From assembly GCA_937927525.1 (NCBI GenBank), contig CALBDR010000335.1:1-6076 (forward strand): a stretch of 6,076 nt of DNA, given 5' to 3'. A program made the position numbers and the translations under genes. The notes beneath the pieces are model-generated. The model made no database searches and was not told the origin of the DNA. It was given only the letters and a program-made list of their open reading frames with translations. Shown piece after piece: positions 1 to 5,755 of the stretch; positions within the stretch are counted from its first letter, which is position 1; each line of letters starts with the position of its first letter. This stretch comes from an uncultured Candidatus Melainabacteria bacterium. GTDB taxonomy: Bacteria; Cyanobacteriota; Vampirovibrionia; LMEP-6097.

Positions 1-317
1 GTGTTAATAGGATTTAATTCAGTTACTGGGCTAGGTTCAGTAGATAAAAATCTTTTCGAGGCTTTAGCGGGAAATTTCTGTTGGCAGTAATCATATGTAT
101 AATCATCTATGATTCTAAGTGACCTTGCAGCTCCCTGGGTCCAAGTAATAATATTCTTCTTCTTCAGTGCTGAAATATGGTACTGAAGTGTACCCTTCGT
201 GATTCCCATAGAAGATGCAATTTCATCTAATGTAGGTGGGTAGTGAGTTTCTTGAGTTAATCTGAAAATAGTTTCAGCTGTTTCTTGCTGCTTAGGTGAT
301 AATGTTATGGAACTCAT
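1..317 (-). CDS. LexA-type winged-helix transcriptional regulator (partial, C-terminus outside window)
   Basis: The first 105 codons read from ATG at 317 down to the window edge without a stop. Residues about 5-70 match the LexA N-terminal DNA-binding domain: LSPKQQETAETIF as helix 1, YPPTLDEIASSMGI as helix 2, TKGTLQYHISALKKKNII as the recognition helix, then a wing ending GAARSLRII. E. coli LexA has the same order (LTxRQQ..., PPTRAEIA, LKxLxxKGxI, GASRGIRLL). The family binds operator DNA as a dimer in the cytoplasm; classical LexA represses SOS genes and cleaves itself through a C-terminal S24 domain, which would lie outside the window. Residues 71-105 (DDYTYDYCQQ onward) are an extended polar linker with no Ala-Gly cleavage pair near the position expected in E. 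coli LexA (84-85). It is therefore a LexA-domain regulator, and whether it is true LexA is open. The ATG gives the usual LexA N-terminal length and sits exactly one promoter-spacing below a -10 box. The gene lies 96 bases downstream of pheS on the same strand. Confidence 0.82.
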   Translation of the reverse strand, partial: MSSITLSPKQQETAETIFRLTQETHYPPTLDEIASSMGITKGTLQYHISALKKKNIITWTQGAARSLRIIDDYTYDYCQQKFPAKASKRFLSTEPSPVTELNPIN

Positions 318-329
318 ACTGATATAATA
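318..329 (-). promoter_or_regulatory. -10 box of the LexA-like gene, leaderless geometry
   Basis: On the minus strand TATTAT (329 to 324) is followed by six bases (ATCAGT) and then the ATG at 317. A transcription start seven bases after the -10 box falls on the A of the ATG, so the mRNA would have no 5' leader. No Shine-Dalgarno sequence precedes the start. No convincing -35 box is seen (about 347-352 reads ACACCA). The call rests on spacing and on the same arrangement at 1536-1548. Confidence 0.5.
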
Positions 330-350
330 CCACACAAATGTAAGCGTGGT
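329..350. promoter_or_regulatory. Imperfect palindrome over the LexA-like promoter, candidate operator
   Basis: ACCACAC (329-335) and GCGTGGT (344-350) are inverted copies matching at 6 of 7 positions around an 8-base AT-rich spacer. The site abuts the -10 box and covers the spacer and -35 region of the LexA-like gene. A dimeric winged-helix protein bound here would block its own promoter, so autoregulation is the natural inference. It does not match the E. coli (CTGT-N8-ACAG) or Gram-positive (GAAC-N4-GTTC) LexA box. The rest of the 318-413 spacer shows no convincing terminator for pheS. Confidence 0.35.
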
Positions 351-413
351 GTATCCCTCTCTTACTATCTTTATGCCGTTATTGTACTTATTTATAACAG
401 GGTGGATTATTAA

Positions 414-1457
414 TTAACTATAAAGGCGCTGATCGCCGCTAAACAGACGGCGAATATCATTGATTTTATGTTTAAGCATAGTGAATCTTTCTAAGCCTAA
501 ACCTGCAGCAAATCCTGAATATTTCTTAGAGTCAATCCCGGCCATTTCTAGAACATTAGGATCTACCATGCCACACCCCATTAATTCGAGCCAGCCTTTA
601 CCACCACAAGTATTACAACCTTTACCATTGCAGAATACGCATTCAGCGTCTAATTCAGCACTTGGTTCTGTAAATGGAAAGTAGTCAGGTCTTAGTCTAG
701 TCGGGATATTTTTACCGAAGAATCTATTTAGAAATTCATTTAAAAACCATTTCATATGTCCGAAGCTGACATTCTCATCTACCATCATTATTTCTAATTG
801 ATGAAAGAAAGGCATTTTTCTTGCATTCACTTCTTCGTTACGATAAACACGTCCGTGTCCAAAAATTCTGAAAGGTGGTTTTAACTTTTCCATGGCTCTG
901 ATTTGGATGGAAGAAGTATGGCTTCTTAAAAGGATTTCCGAACCTAGTTCAGTATAAAAAGTATCCTGCTCATCTCTAGCTGGGTGATCTTCACCAGTAT
1001 TTAATGCGGTAAAATTATAGTAACTATTTTCAACTTCTGGTCCATCCACTAATGAAAAACCTAGTTCTGTAAAGATTTGTGTCATTTCTTGAGTTACTTC
1101 ATCTAGAGGATGAATAAATCCAGATTTTGCATTATTGGAGGGTAAACTTACATCAATTTTCTCGGATGCTAATTTAGCGTTTAGTTCCTCTGTTTTAAGA
1201 GCTTTAAATTTTTCATTAAAATTAGTTTCAATTTCAGCTTGGATTTCATTGATTATTTTCCCTAAAGCTGGCTTGTCTTCAGGTTTTAGGTCTTTCATAT
1301 ACTTTTTAAAAGAAGTTATTTGACTTTTAGAACCTAGGTATTTAGCTTTAATTTGGTTAGAATTTTTTATAGTAAGGTTTTCATTAAAGTCTCTCTTAGC
1401 TTCGTCTTTGATCTCATTCAGCTCTTTTCTTAAATCGTCTATATTAATTGTTTGCAT
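414..1457 (-). CDS. pheS: Phenylalanine--tRNA ligase alpha subunit
   Basis: PheS is the catalytic alpha chain of the cytoplasmic alpha2-beta2 enzyme that charges tRNA-Phe. The protein has 347 residues (E. coli 327). Residues 1 to about 95 form the lysine/glutamate-rich coiled-coil arm that contacts tRNA. The class II core follows: HPLDEVTQEM (116-125), DHPARDEQDTF (158-168), LLRSHTSSIQIR (177-188), motif 2 GRVYRNE...FFHQLE (202-222), the phenylalanine-pocket stretch YFPFTEPSAE (259-268), and motif 3 GLGLERFTM (319-327, Arg324). A Cys-X2-Cys-X4-Cys-X2-Cys insertion (C273, C276, C281, C284) sits just before GW and GCGMVDPNVLE; it probably binds zinc, is absent from E. coli PheS, and occurs in several other bacterial lineages. 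Unusual residues are Ala318, where E. coli has Phe beside the specificity Ala294 (here Ala317), and Ile223, where E. coli has Gly after HQ-x-E. pheT is not downstream; a LexA-like gene is. The start has a weak upstream AGAGAAAGG. Identification is secure. Confidence 0.97.
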   Translation of the reverse strand: MQTINIDDLRKELNEIKDEAKRDFNENLTIKNSNQIKAKYLGSKSQITSFKKYMKDLKPEDKPALGKIINEIQAEIETNFNEKFKALKTEELNAKLASEKIDVSLPSNNAKSGFIHPLDEVTQEMTQIFTELGFSLVDGPEVENSYYNFTALNTGEDHPARDEQDTFYTELGSEILLRSHTSSIQIRAMEKLKPPFRIFGHGRVYRNEEVNARKMPFFHQLEIMMVDENVSFGHMKWFLNEFLNRFFGKNIPTRLRPDYFPFTEPSAELDAECVFCNGKGCNTCGGKGWLELMGCGMVDPNVLEMAGIDSKKYSGFAAGLGLERFTMLKHKINDIRRLFSGDQRLYS

Positions 1458-1471
1458 AAGCCTTTCTCTGG

Positions 1472-1487
1472 GTATAAAATTCTAGCA
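1472..1487 (-). promoter_or_regulatory. Probable pheS promoter, extended -10
   Basis: On the minus strand TGCTAGAAT (1487 to 1479) matches an extended -10 element (TG-N-TAnAAT). A start about seven bases on, near 1472, would give a leader of about 14 bases containing AGAGAAAGG just before the pheS ATG, a weak ribosome-binding site with short spacing. No clear -35 box is seen. This promoter lies back to back with the one for the oligopeptidase gene in a 90-base gap (1458-1547). Confidence 0.4.
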
Positions 1488-1535
1488 TTTCGCTTATCTG
1501 CTATGATGGGCCTTCTATTTAAAGTAATTGCATAA

Positions 1536-1547
1536 TATAATGATTTT
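1536..1547 (+). promoter_or_regulatory. -10 box of oligopeptidase gene, leaderless geometry
   Basis: A perfect TATAAT (1536-1541) is followed by six bases (GATTTT) and the ATG at 1548. The expected transcription start is the A of that ATG, giving a leaderless mRNA. No Shine-Dalgarno sequence is present, and an in-frame TAA at 1533-1535 rules out an upstream start. The -35 position (about 1513-1518, TTCTAT) is weak. Confidence 0.6.
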
Positions 1548-3629
1548 ATGAAAACTGACTTAGCAAATCCATTACTGAATTACGATGAGTTTGCCCCTTA
1601 TCGTTCAATTAAAGCTGAGCATATAATTCCAGCTGTGGAAGAGATTACAAGTTGGGCGAAAAATGAGTTAGAAGAAGTTTTGAAAACTCAGGAGCCTTAT
1701 ACCTTTGAGAATACTTTAGAGAGATTGATTCTAATGGAAGAGGCTATAGATAAAGTTTGGACTCCTGTCGAGAACCTACTTTCAATTAAAGGTGAAGATG
1801 ATATTCGTGAAGCAGCTGAAGCTGCTCGACCTATCTTAGTCCAGTTCTATAATGACTACTCTTTAGATGAAAGAGTTTACAAGCTAGTTAAAAAATATGC
1901 AGCGTCTAAAGAGGTTAAGAGGCTTGATGCTGCTAGAGCAAGGTATTTGAAAAATACCATTAAAGATTTCAAGTTATCTGGTGCGGAATTGGAAGGTGAA
2001 GAGAAAGAAGAGTTTAAAGAGCTAAATTTAAAATTAGCTGAGCTAACACAAAAATTTTCAAACAATGTTGTAGACAGTAAATTTAATCTGATTATAAAAG
2101 ATGAAGCTGATTTAACTGGTTTACCAGAGGATATCATTCAAGCAGCTAAAAACAAAGCAAAAGAATTAGATATATCTGGTGCATGGGTTTTCACTTTAGA
2201 TTTCCCTTCATATGACCCATTCATGAAGTTTGCTGATAATGGGAAATTAAGACAAATTTTTTATATTGAGTATCTAAATAAAGCTTCTGCTGGAAAGAAA
2301 AATAAAAATGGTGATTCAATTGATAATGAGCCATTAATTCATGAAATTTATAAAGCTAAATCTAGAAAAGCTAGATTACTGGGTTTTAGAAATTATGCTG
2401 AATTATCTCTCCAAACTAAAATGGCTGAAAAACCTAGAAAGGTAAAAGATTTTCTTTTGAGAATTGCATCAAAAGCTCGTCCATTAGCAGAAAAAGAATA
2501 TAAAGAGTTAGTTGAGTTTCAGAAAAAGATAGGTTATGTAAACTTGGAGAAAGATCCTTCAAAAATTTTACCGTGGGATGTTTCTTACCTAGCTGAGAAA
2601 CTTAGAAAAGAAAAATTTGACATTGATACGAATATTACTAAACAGTATTTTGAGCTTAGTGCTACTGTGGATGGGATGTTTACTATAGCTAATAAAATAT
2701 TTGGGATTAGTTTTAAAGAAATCAGTGATTATGAAACTTGGGATGATGAAGTCAGGGTTTTTCAAGTTCTAGATAAAGACTCTTCTTTAATTGGAACTTT
2801 TTATATGGATTTACATCCACGTGATACTAAACGTGGTGGTGCATGGGTGATGCCTTTGGTAGATTCTTCAGTGAAGAGTGATGGTACTATTACTCGTCCT
2901 CAATGTGCTTTAGTTGGTAATATTACTAGACCACAAACAGAACCAGAATCGAAGCCAGCTTTATTAACCCCATGGGATGTCCGTGTATTGTTTCATGAAT
3001 TTGGGCATGCTTTACATGCACTATTTAGTAAAGTAGAGCTCTCCCCTATTGCAGGAACTAACGTAGAGTGGGATTTTGTGGAATTACCTAGCCAGCTTAT
3101 GGAAAATTTCACATGGGAGAAAGAATCTTTAAGTATTTTTGCTAAGCATTATGAAACTGGTGAACTGATTCCAGATGAACTTTTAGAGAAAATGGTTGAA
3201 GCTAGGAATTTTAATGAAGGTATAGCTTGTCTTAGACAAATGGTTTTCTCATTGTTTGATTTGGAATTTTATATGAATGAGTTAGATTTTCTTTTAGAGC
3301 CTCCTTCATACTCTTATTTGAAGTTAGTTAAAGAATATGATGTTATTGAGCCGTGCCATTACATTAATTTTCCTAACTCTTTTTCACATATTTATGCTGG
3401 TGGTTATTCTGCTGGTTACTATAGTTATAAATGGGCAGAAGTTTTAGAAGCTGACGCTTTTAGTAAATTTAAAGACAGTGGTGTTCTATCCGCAGAGGTT
3501 GGGCAAAGCTACCGTGAGTCTATTTTGGAAAAGGGTGATAGTGAGCCACCTATGGATCTTTTCAAGTCATTTATGGGACGTGAGCCTGATGAAAATGCAC
3601 TTTTACGTCGCATGGGGTGTGAAGTATAA
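1548..3629 (+). CDS. prlC: M3 family zinc oligopeptidase (oligopeptidase A type)
   Basis: This is a cytoplasmic metallopeptidase that cuts short peptides, working after the ATP-dependent proteases in protein turnover. The protein has 693 residues, close to E. coli oligopeptidase A (680). The N-terminus (NPLL...F..I..EHIIPAVEE, then PYTFENTLERL) resembles the PrlC helical cap. The catalytic site is HEFGH at 483-487 (zinc ligands His483 and His487, general base Glu484) with the third ligand Glu512 in DFVELPSQ, 29 residues after His483 as in thimet oligopeptidase. The stretch after it, WDFVELPSQLMENFTWE...HYETGE, fits oligopeptidase A better than dipeptidyl carboxypeptidase Dcp, which usually has RDFVE.PSQ.NEHW. 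FSHIYAGGYSAGYYSYKW (612-629) holds the substrate-binding His614 and tyrosines. No signal peptide or membrane segment is seen. It is transcribed divergently from pheS and ends at a strong hairpin. A Dcp-like activity is the main alternative. Confidence 0.93.
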   Translation: MKTDLANPLLNYDEFAPYRSIKAEHIIPAVEEITSWAKNELEEVLKTQEPYTFENTLERLILMEEAIDKVWTPVENLLSIKGEDDIREAAEAARPILVQFYNDYSLDERVYKLVKKYAASKEVKRLDAARARYLKNTIKDFKLSGAELEGEEKEEFKELNLKLAELTQKFSNNVVDSKFNLIIKDEADLTGLPEDIIQAAKNKAKELDISGAWVFTLDFPSYDPFMKFADNGKLRQIFYIEYLNKASAGKKNKNGDSIDNEPLIHEIYKAKSRKARLLGFRNYAELSLQTKMAEKPRKVKDFLLRIASKARPLAEKEYKELVEFQKKIGYVNLEKDPSKILPWDVSYLAEKLRKEKFDIDTNITKQYFELSATVDGMFTIANKIFGISFKEISDYETWDDEVRVFQVLDKDSSLIGTFYMDLHPRDTKRGGAWVMPLVDSSVKSDGTITRPQCALVGNITRPQTEPESKPALLTPWDVRVLFHEFGHALHALFSKVELSPIAGTNVEWDFVELPSQLMENFTWEKESLSIFAKHYETGELIPDELLEKMVEARNFNEGIACLRQMVFSLFDLEFYMNELDFLLEPPSYSYLKLVKEYDVIEPCHYINFPNSFSHIYAGGYSAGYYSYKWAEVLEADAFSKFKDSGVLSAEVGQSYRESILEKGDSEPPMDLFKSFMGREPDENALLRRMGCEV

Positions 3630-3635
3630 CTATTG

Positions 3636-3664
3636 AAAAAAGCAAGCCATTGGCTTGCTTTTTT
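3636..3664. terminator. Bidirectional Rho-independent terminator
   Basis: A 7-bp stem GCAAGCC (3642-3648) / GGCTTGC (3652-3658) encloses a 3-base loop. It has six A on its left (3636-3641) and six T on its right (3659-3664). The A and T runs make it symmetric, so it can stop plus-strand transcription from the oligopeptidase gene (stop at 3629) and minus-strand transcription of the convergent 111-aa gene. The stop codon of the latter (3663-3665) overlaps the T run. Confidence 0.9.
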
Positions 3665-3998
3665 ACAGATCTTTTTCGTACATTTCTATAATTTCAAATG
3701 CTTCATTGTAAATGTAAATTAACAGGACACCATTCTCCATAATTACCTTTCTAGCTGCTCTTCCTTTCTTGTAATTTTTTATATAGAGGACTTGGTATCC
3801 GTTTACTTCTAGTTCTATTACTGGTGATTTATTAATTGCTTGATAGCAAGCTACTTGGTTACCATTATCTAAGTTAAGGTATCCTATCTTATTTCCTAAT
3901 TCATCAGTAACATATGAACTAAAACAATCTTCGTCTGATTTATTTTTGAATAAATATTCAATTATTGGATCTTTATGATTTGTTTGATTATTTTCCAT
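3663..3998 (-). CDS. Hypothetical protein, 111 aa, function unknown
   Basis: I do not recognise this family. The protein begins MENNQTNHKDPI and has a hydrophilic N-terminus of about 25 residues. From about 28 to 105 come alternating short hydrophobic runs and turns (YVTDELGNKIGYLNL, VIELEVNGYQVLYIKNY, KVIMENGVLLIYIYNEAFEIIEMY) that suggest an all-beta or mostly beta fold. The D-x-x-G-x-x-IG turn recalls beta-sheet proteins of the LURP-one/tubby type, but the match is too weak to assign. There are two cysteines (25 and 51), no signal peptide and no membrane helix, so a small cytosolic protein is expected. Support for a real gene is the full-length open frame, the precise fit of its stop to the shared terminator, and a divergent upstream region. 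The start is the only ATG before an internal Met at residue 86. A possible -10 box TATAAA lies at 4022 to 4017, and no Shine-Dalgarno sequence is visible. Confidence 0.65.
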   Translation of the reverse strand: MENNQTNHKDPIIEYLFKNKSDEDCFSSYVTDELGNKIGYLNLDNGNQVACYQAINKSPVIELEVNGYQVLYIKNYKKGRAARKVIMENGVLLIYIYNEAFEIIEMYEKDL

Positions 3999-4096
3999 AT
4001 TTATATCGATAAAATTTTTATACGAAATAAAGATTATGATTTGATAATGAACTTGTAAAGTAAAGCTAAATATTTTTAAAATTCCTATAAATGACT

Positions 4097-4191
4097 GAAA
4101 TGATGGTGGGAGTAGACATACCTCTTGCTGCGCCCCAGCGGAGCTGGGTCCCTAAGCTCGCAAGAAATATGTCTACTCCCACCATCATTTC
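4097..4191. repeat. Long perfect inverted repeat with structured GC-rich core
   Basis: Bases 4097-4120 and 4168-4191 are exact reverse complements over 24 bp (core of the left arm GATGGTGGGAGTAGACATA). Inside, after a 2x2 mismatch, TCTTGC (4123-4128) pairs with GCAAGA (4160-4165), and CCCAGC (4134-4139) pairs with GCTGGG (4143-4148) around a GGA loop. The whole can fold as one long hairpin on either strand and is clearly more GC-rich than its flanks. It lies between divergent genes, so it is not placed to terminate either one, and no T run follows the right arm. No clear target-site duplication is visible at its ends. Options are a palindromic interspersed repeat or MITE, a structured RNA, or a protein-binding cruciform; the sequence alone does not decide. 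Confidence 0.85.
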
Positions 4192-4277
4192 TACCTTGTA
4201 CTGCCTGCGTTTAACAATATTTAGCTTTCTGCTTCCATTGAGGAATTTTGGAGCCTTGGGGCTTTACGATACCAGGG

Positions 4278-4294
4278 TTTCAGATGATCTGAAA
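4278..4294. promoter_or_regulatory. 17-base palindrome upstream of aminopeptidase promoter, candidate operator
   Basis: TTTCAGATGATCTGAAA is a perfect palindrome of two 8-base arms around a single central G (4286). It ends 8 bases before the proposed -35 box of the aminopeptidase gene, a typical place for an activator or repressor dimer. The arms could also form a 6-bp hairpin with a 5-base loop, but the following sequence is not a proper T run, so a terminator is less likely. The binding protein is unknown. Confidence 0.4.
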
Positions 4295-4302
4295 TTTGTA
4301 AT

Positions 4303-4332
4303 TTGTAAAAAATAAAACTTTACTAATATAAT
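4303..4332 (+). promoter_or_regulatory. Aminopeptidase promoter, near-leaderless
   Basis: A perfect TATAAT (4327-4332) lies 18 bases after TTGTAA (4303-4308), which matches the -35 consensus at 4 of 6 positions. The expected start is at 4339-4341, with the gene's ATG at 4341, so the mRNA would have no leader or at most two bases. No Shine-Dalgarno sequence is present. Confidence 0.6.
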
Positions 4333-4340
4333 GGTTGTAG

Positions 4341-5720
4341 ATGAATAACCTTATAGTTAAAGTATTAAAGCAAGAAAATAATAAGAAAAATCCCTTAGCG
4401 ACGAGTAAAGACTTTGTTTATTTTCCAGATAAGAAATTATTGGAGATTTATATCGGAAAAGCTAAGGATATTTCTGAAAATGAACTTAGGAAGAAGGTTT
4501 CGGATGTCAATTGGAAAGATTTTGAAGCTGATGAAGTTAGATTAGATACTAAAGGGCTTAGCTCAAGAGAGATAGAGCTTGTTTATGAGATGATTTCTTT
4601 GAAATCTAAGGTTTTTGAGGCTTATAAAGTTAAGTCTGATAAAAGAAAGGATTTGAAAGCAGTTAAAAGTTCGACTGGTAAGAAGATTGTTTCTGCTGAG
4701 CGTGAAAAACTAGTGAATGCTGTCAATTACTGTCGTGATCTTGTTAGTTCTAATGCTAGTGAAGTTCACCCAGCTTTTATGGAAGCTGAAGCAAAGGCAC
4801 TTGCAGCTAAATGTCCGGATATTAAAGTGAAAGTTATTAATGCTACTCAGGCTGAAAAGCTAGGAATGGGATGTTTGCTTGCTGTTGGCGCTGAAAGTAT
4901 CGCAAATCATTCTAAAGAGTATCACCCACGTTTAGTTGTGCTTGAATTTAACCCTGTTTTAACTAAAAGTTCAGCTAAAGCTGAGCATCTAGCGATAGTA
5001 GGTAAAGGAATTACTTATGATACTGGTGGTTTATGTTTGAAACCTACTAACTATATGCTTGATATGAAGTCAGATATGGCTGGTTCTGCTACGGTGCTGT
5101 CATTATTTAAAATGATTTCAACTCTTAGCCTATCTGAAAGAAAGAAAATTAAAAAGAAAATCACGGGAGTTTTAGCTTTAGCTGAAAATGCCTTTGGGAA
5201 CATGAGTTATAAGCCTGGAGATGTTTTAAAAGCAGCTAATGCTAAGACAGTTCAGGTAGTAGATACTGATGCAGAAGGAAGACTCGCTTTAGCAGATGGC
5301 TTAGCTTATTTAGGCACTTTAAGGTCTAAGCCTGACTTCGTGGTGGATTTAGCTACTCTAACAGGTTCTATTGTTGCTACGCTTGGAGAAGTTGCTGCTG
5401 GAGCTATGACTAATGATGAGGACTTCCTAAAATCTCTTACAGGATCTTTTGATGAAGAAGGTGAAAGATTATGGCATATGCCAATTTTAGAAGATTGTAA
5501 GAAGAAGACGGAGTCTTCGATAGCTGATTTAGCTCACTGTAGTACTAGACCTGATGCTCTTATTGCAGCTCAGTTCTTAAGTAATTTTATTCCTGAAAAT
5601 TCTAAGTGGGTACATTTAGACATTGCTGGAGTCGGTTTTATTGAAAATGATGGACTTTTTGCTTATAAAGGTGCAACTGGCTTTGGAGTGAAGGGACTTT
5701 TTAGGTATATTTACTCTTAA
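4341..5720 (+). CDS. pepA: Leucyl aminopeptidase, M17 family
   Basis: This cytoplasmic two-metal aminopeptidase removes N-terminal residues, often Leu, from short peptides. The protein has 459 residues, shorter than E. coli PepA (about 503), with the difference in the variable N-terminal domain (about 1-115). The C-terminal catalytic domain has every key residue. GKGITYDTGGLCLKP gives metal ligands Lys222 and Asp227 and catalytic Lys234; MKSDMAG gives Asp245; DTDAEGRLALADG gives Asp310, Glu312 and catalytic Arg314. These align with E. coli 270, 275, 282, 293, 352, 354 and 356. A typical NAFGNMSYKPGDV stretch and DLATLTGS follow the family pattern. Family members work as hexamers. An in-frame TAG directly before the ATG (4338-4340) fixes 4341 as the earliest start. 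It has its own promoter and a palindrome upstream. With the M3 oligopeptidase it would complete peptide breakdown to amino acids. Some M17 proteins, E. coli PepA among them, also bind DNA; nothing here shows that role. Confidence 0.96.
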   Translation: MNNLIVKVLKQENNKKNPLATSKDFVYFPDKKLLEIYIGKAKDISENELRKKVSDVNWKDFEADEVRLDTKGLSSREIELVYEMISLKSKVFEAYKVKSDKRKDLKAVKSSTGKKIVSAEREKLVNAVNYCRDLVSSNASEVHPAFMEAEAKALAAKCPDIKVKVINATQAEKLGMGCLLAVGAESIANHSKEYHPRLVVLEFNPVLTKSSAKAEHLAIVGKGITYDTGGLCLKPTNYMLDMKSDMAGSATVLSLFKMISTLSLSERKKIKKKITGVLALAENAFGNMSYKPGDVLKAANAKTVQVVDTDAEGRLALADGLAYLGTLRSKPDFVVDLATLTGSIVATLGEVAAGAMTNDEDFLKSLTGSFDEEGERLWHMPILEDCKKKTESSIADLAHCSTRPDALIAAQFLSNFIPENSKWVHLDIAGVGFIENDGLFAYKGATGFGVKGLFRYIYS

Positions 5721-5755
5721 ACTTACTCTAAGGTAATAAGAGACGGTTTGGAAAT

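Larger units (their letters stand above)
3999..4340. other. Non-coding region between two divergent genes
   Basis: This 342-base stretch carries the start region of the 111-aa gene at its left (AT-rich, with a possible -10 at 4017-4022) and the aminopeptidase promoter at its right. Between them are a 95-base inverted-repeat element (4097-4191), about 85 bases with no recognised signal (4192-4277), and a 17-base palindrome (4278-4294). A 74-codon open frame at 4091-4315 runs through the inverted repeat and does not resemble a protein. No tRNA or known riboswitch is recognised. Confidence 0.7.

Noticed and set aside
460..684. 74-codon open frame opposite the 3' part of pheS
   Set aside because: It lies entirely antisense within a clearly conserved gene; the proline-rich, low-complexity product reflects the opposite-strand codons.
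1135..1323. 62-codon open frame opposite the 5' part of pheS
   Set aside because: Antisense shadow of the coiled-coil region; the hydrophobic product is the expected complement of Lys/Glu-rich codons.
1877..2137. 86-codon minus-strand open frame inside the oligopeptidase gene
   Set aside because: Serine/leucine-rich antisense shadow of a conserved gene with no start signals.
4097..4191. Integron attC site, tRNA or intrinsic terminator as the identity of the inverted repeat
   Set aside because: No GTTRRRY/RYYYAAC core sites, no cloverleaf or T-loop sequence, no T run after the hairpin, and no gene reading toward it that would need termination.
4091..4315. 74-codon plus-strand open frame across the inverted repeat
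   Set aside because: It is made largely of the repeat arms and core, has no recognisable protein pattern and no start signals, and overlaps the aminopeptidase promoter.
414..5720. UGA recoding (as in some candidate phyla)
   Set aside because: Three long conserved genes contain no in-frame TGA and use TGG for tryptophan, so the standard code explains everything seen.
5714..5742. Possible terminator between the aminopeptidase and the nucleotidyltransferase gene
   Set aside because: Only a 6-bp CTCTTA/TAAGAG pairing with a long loop and no following T run on either strand.
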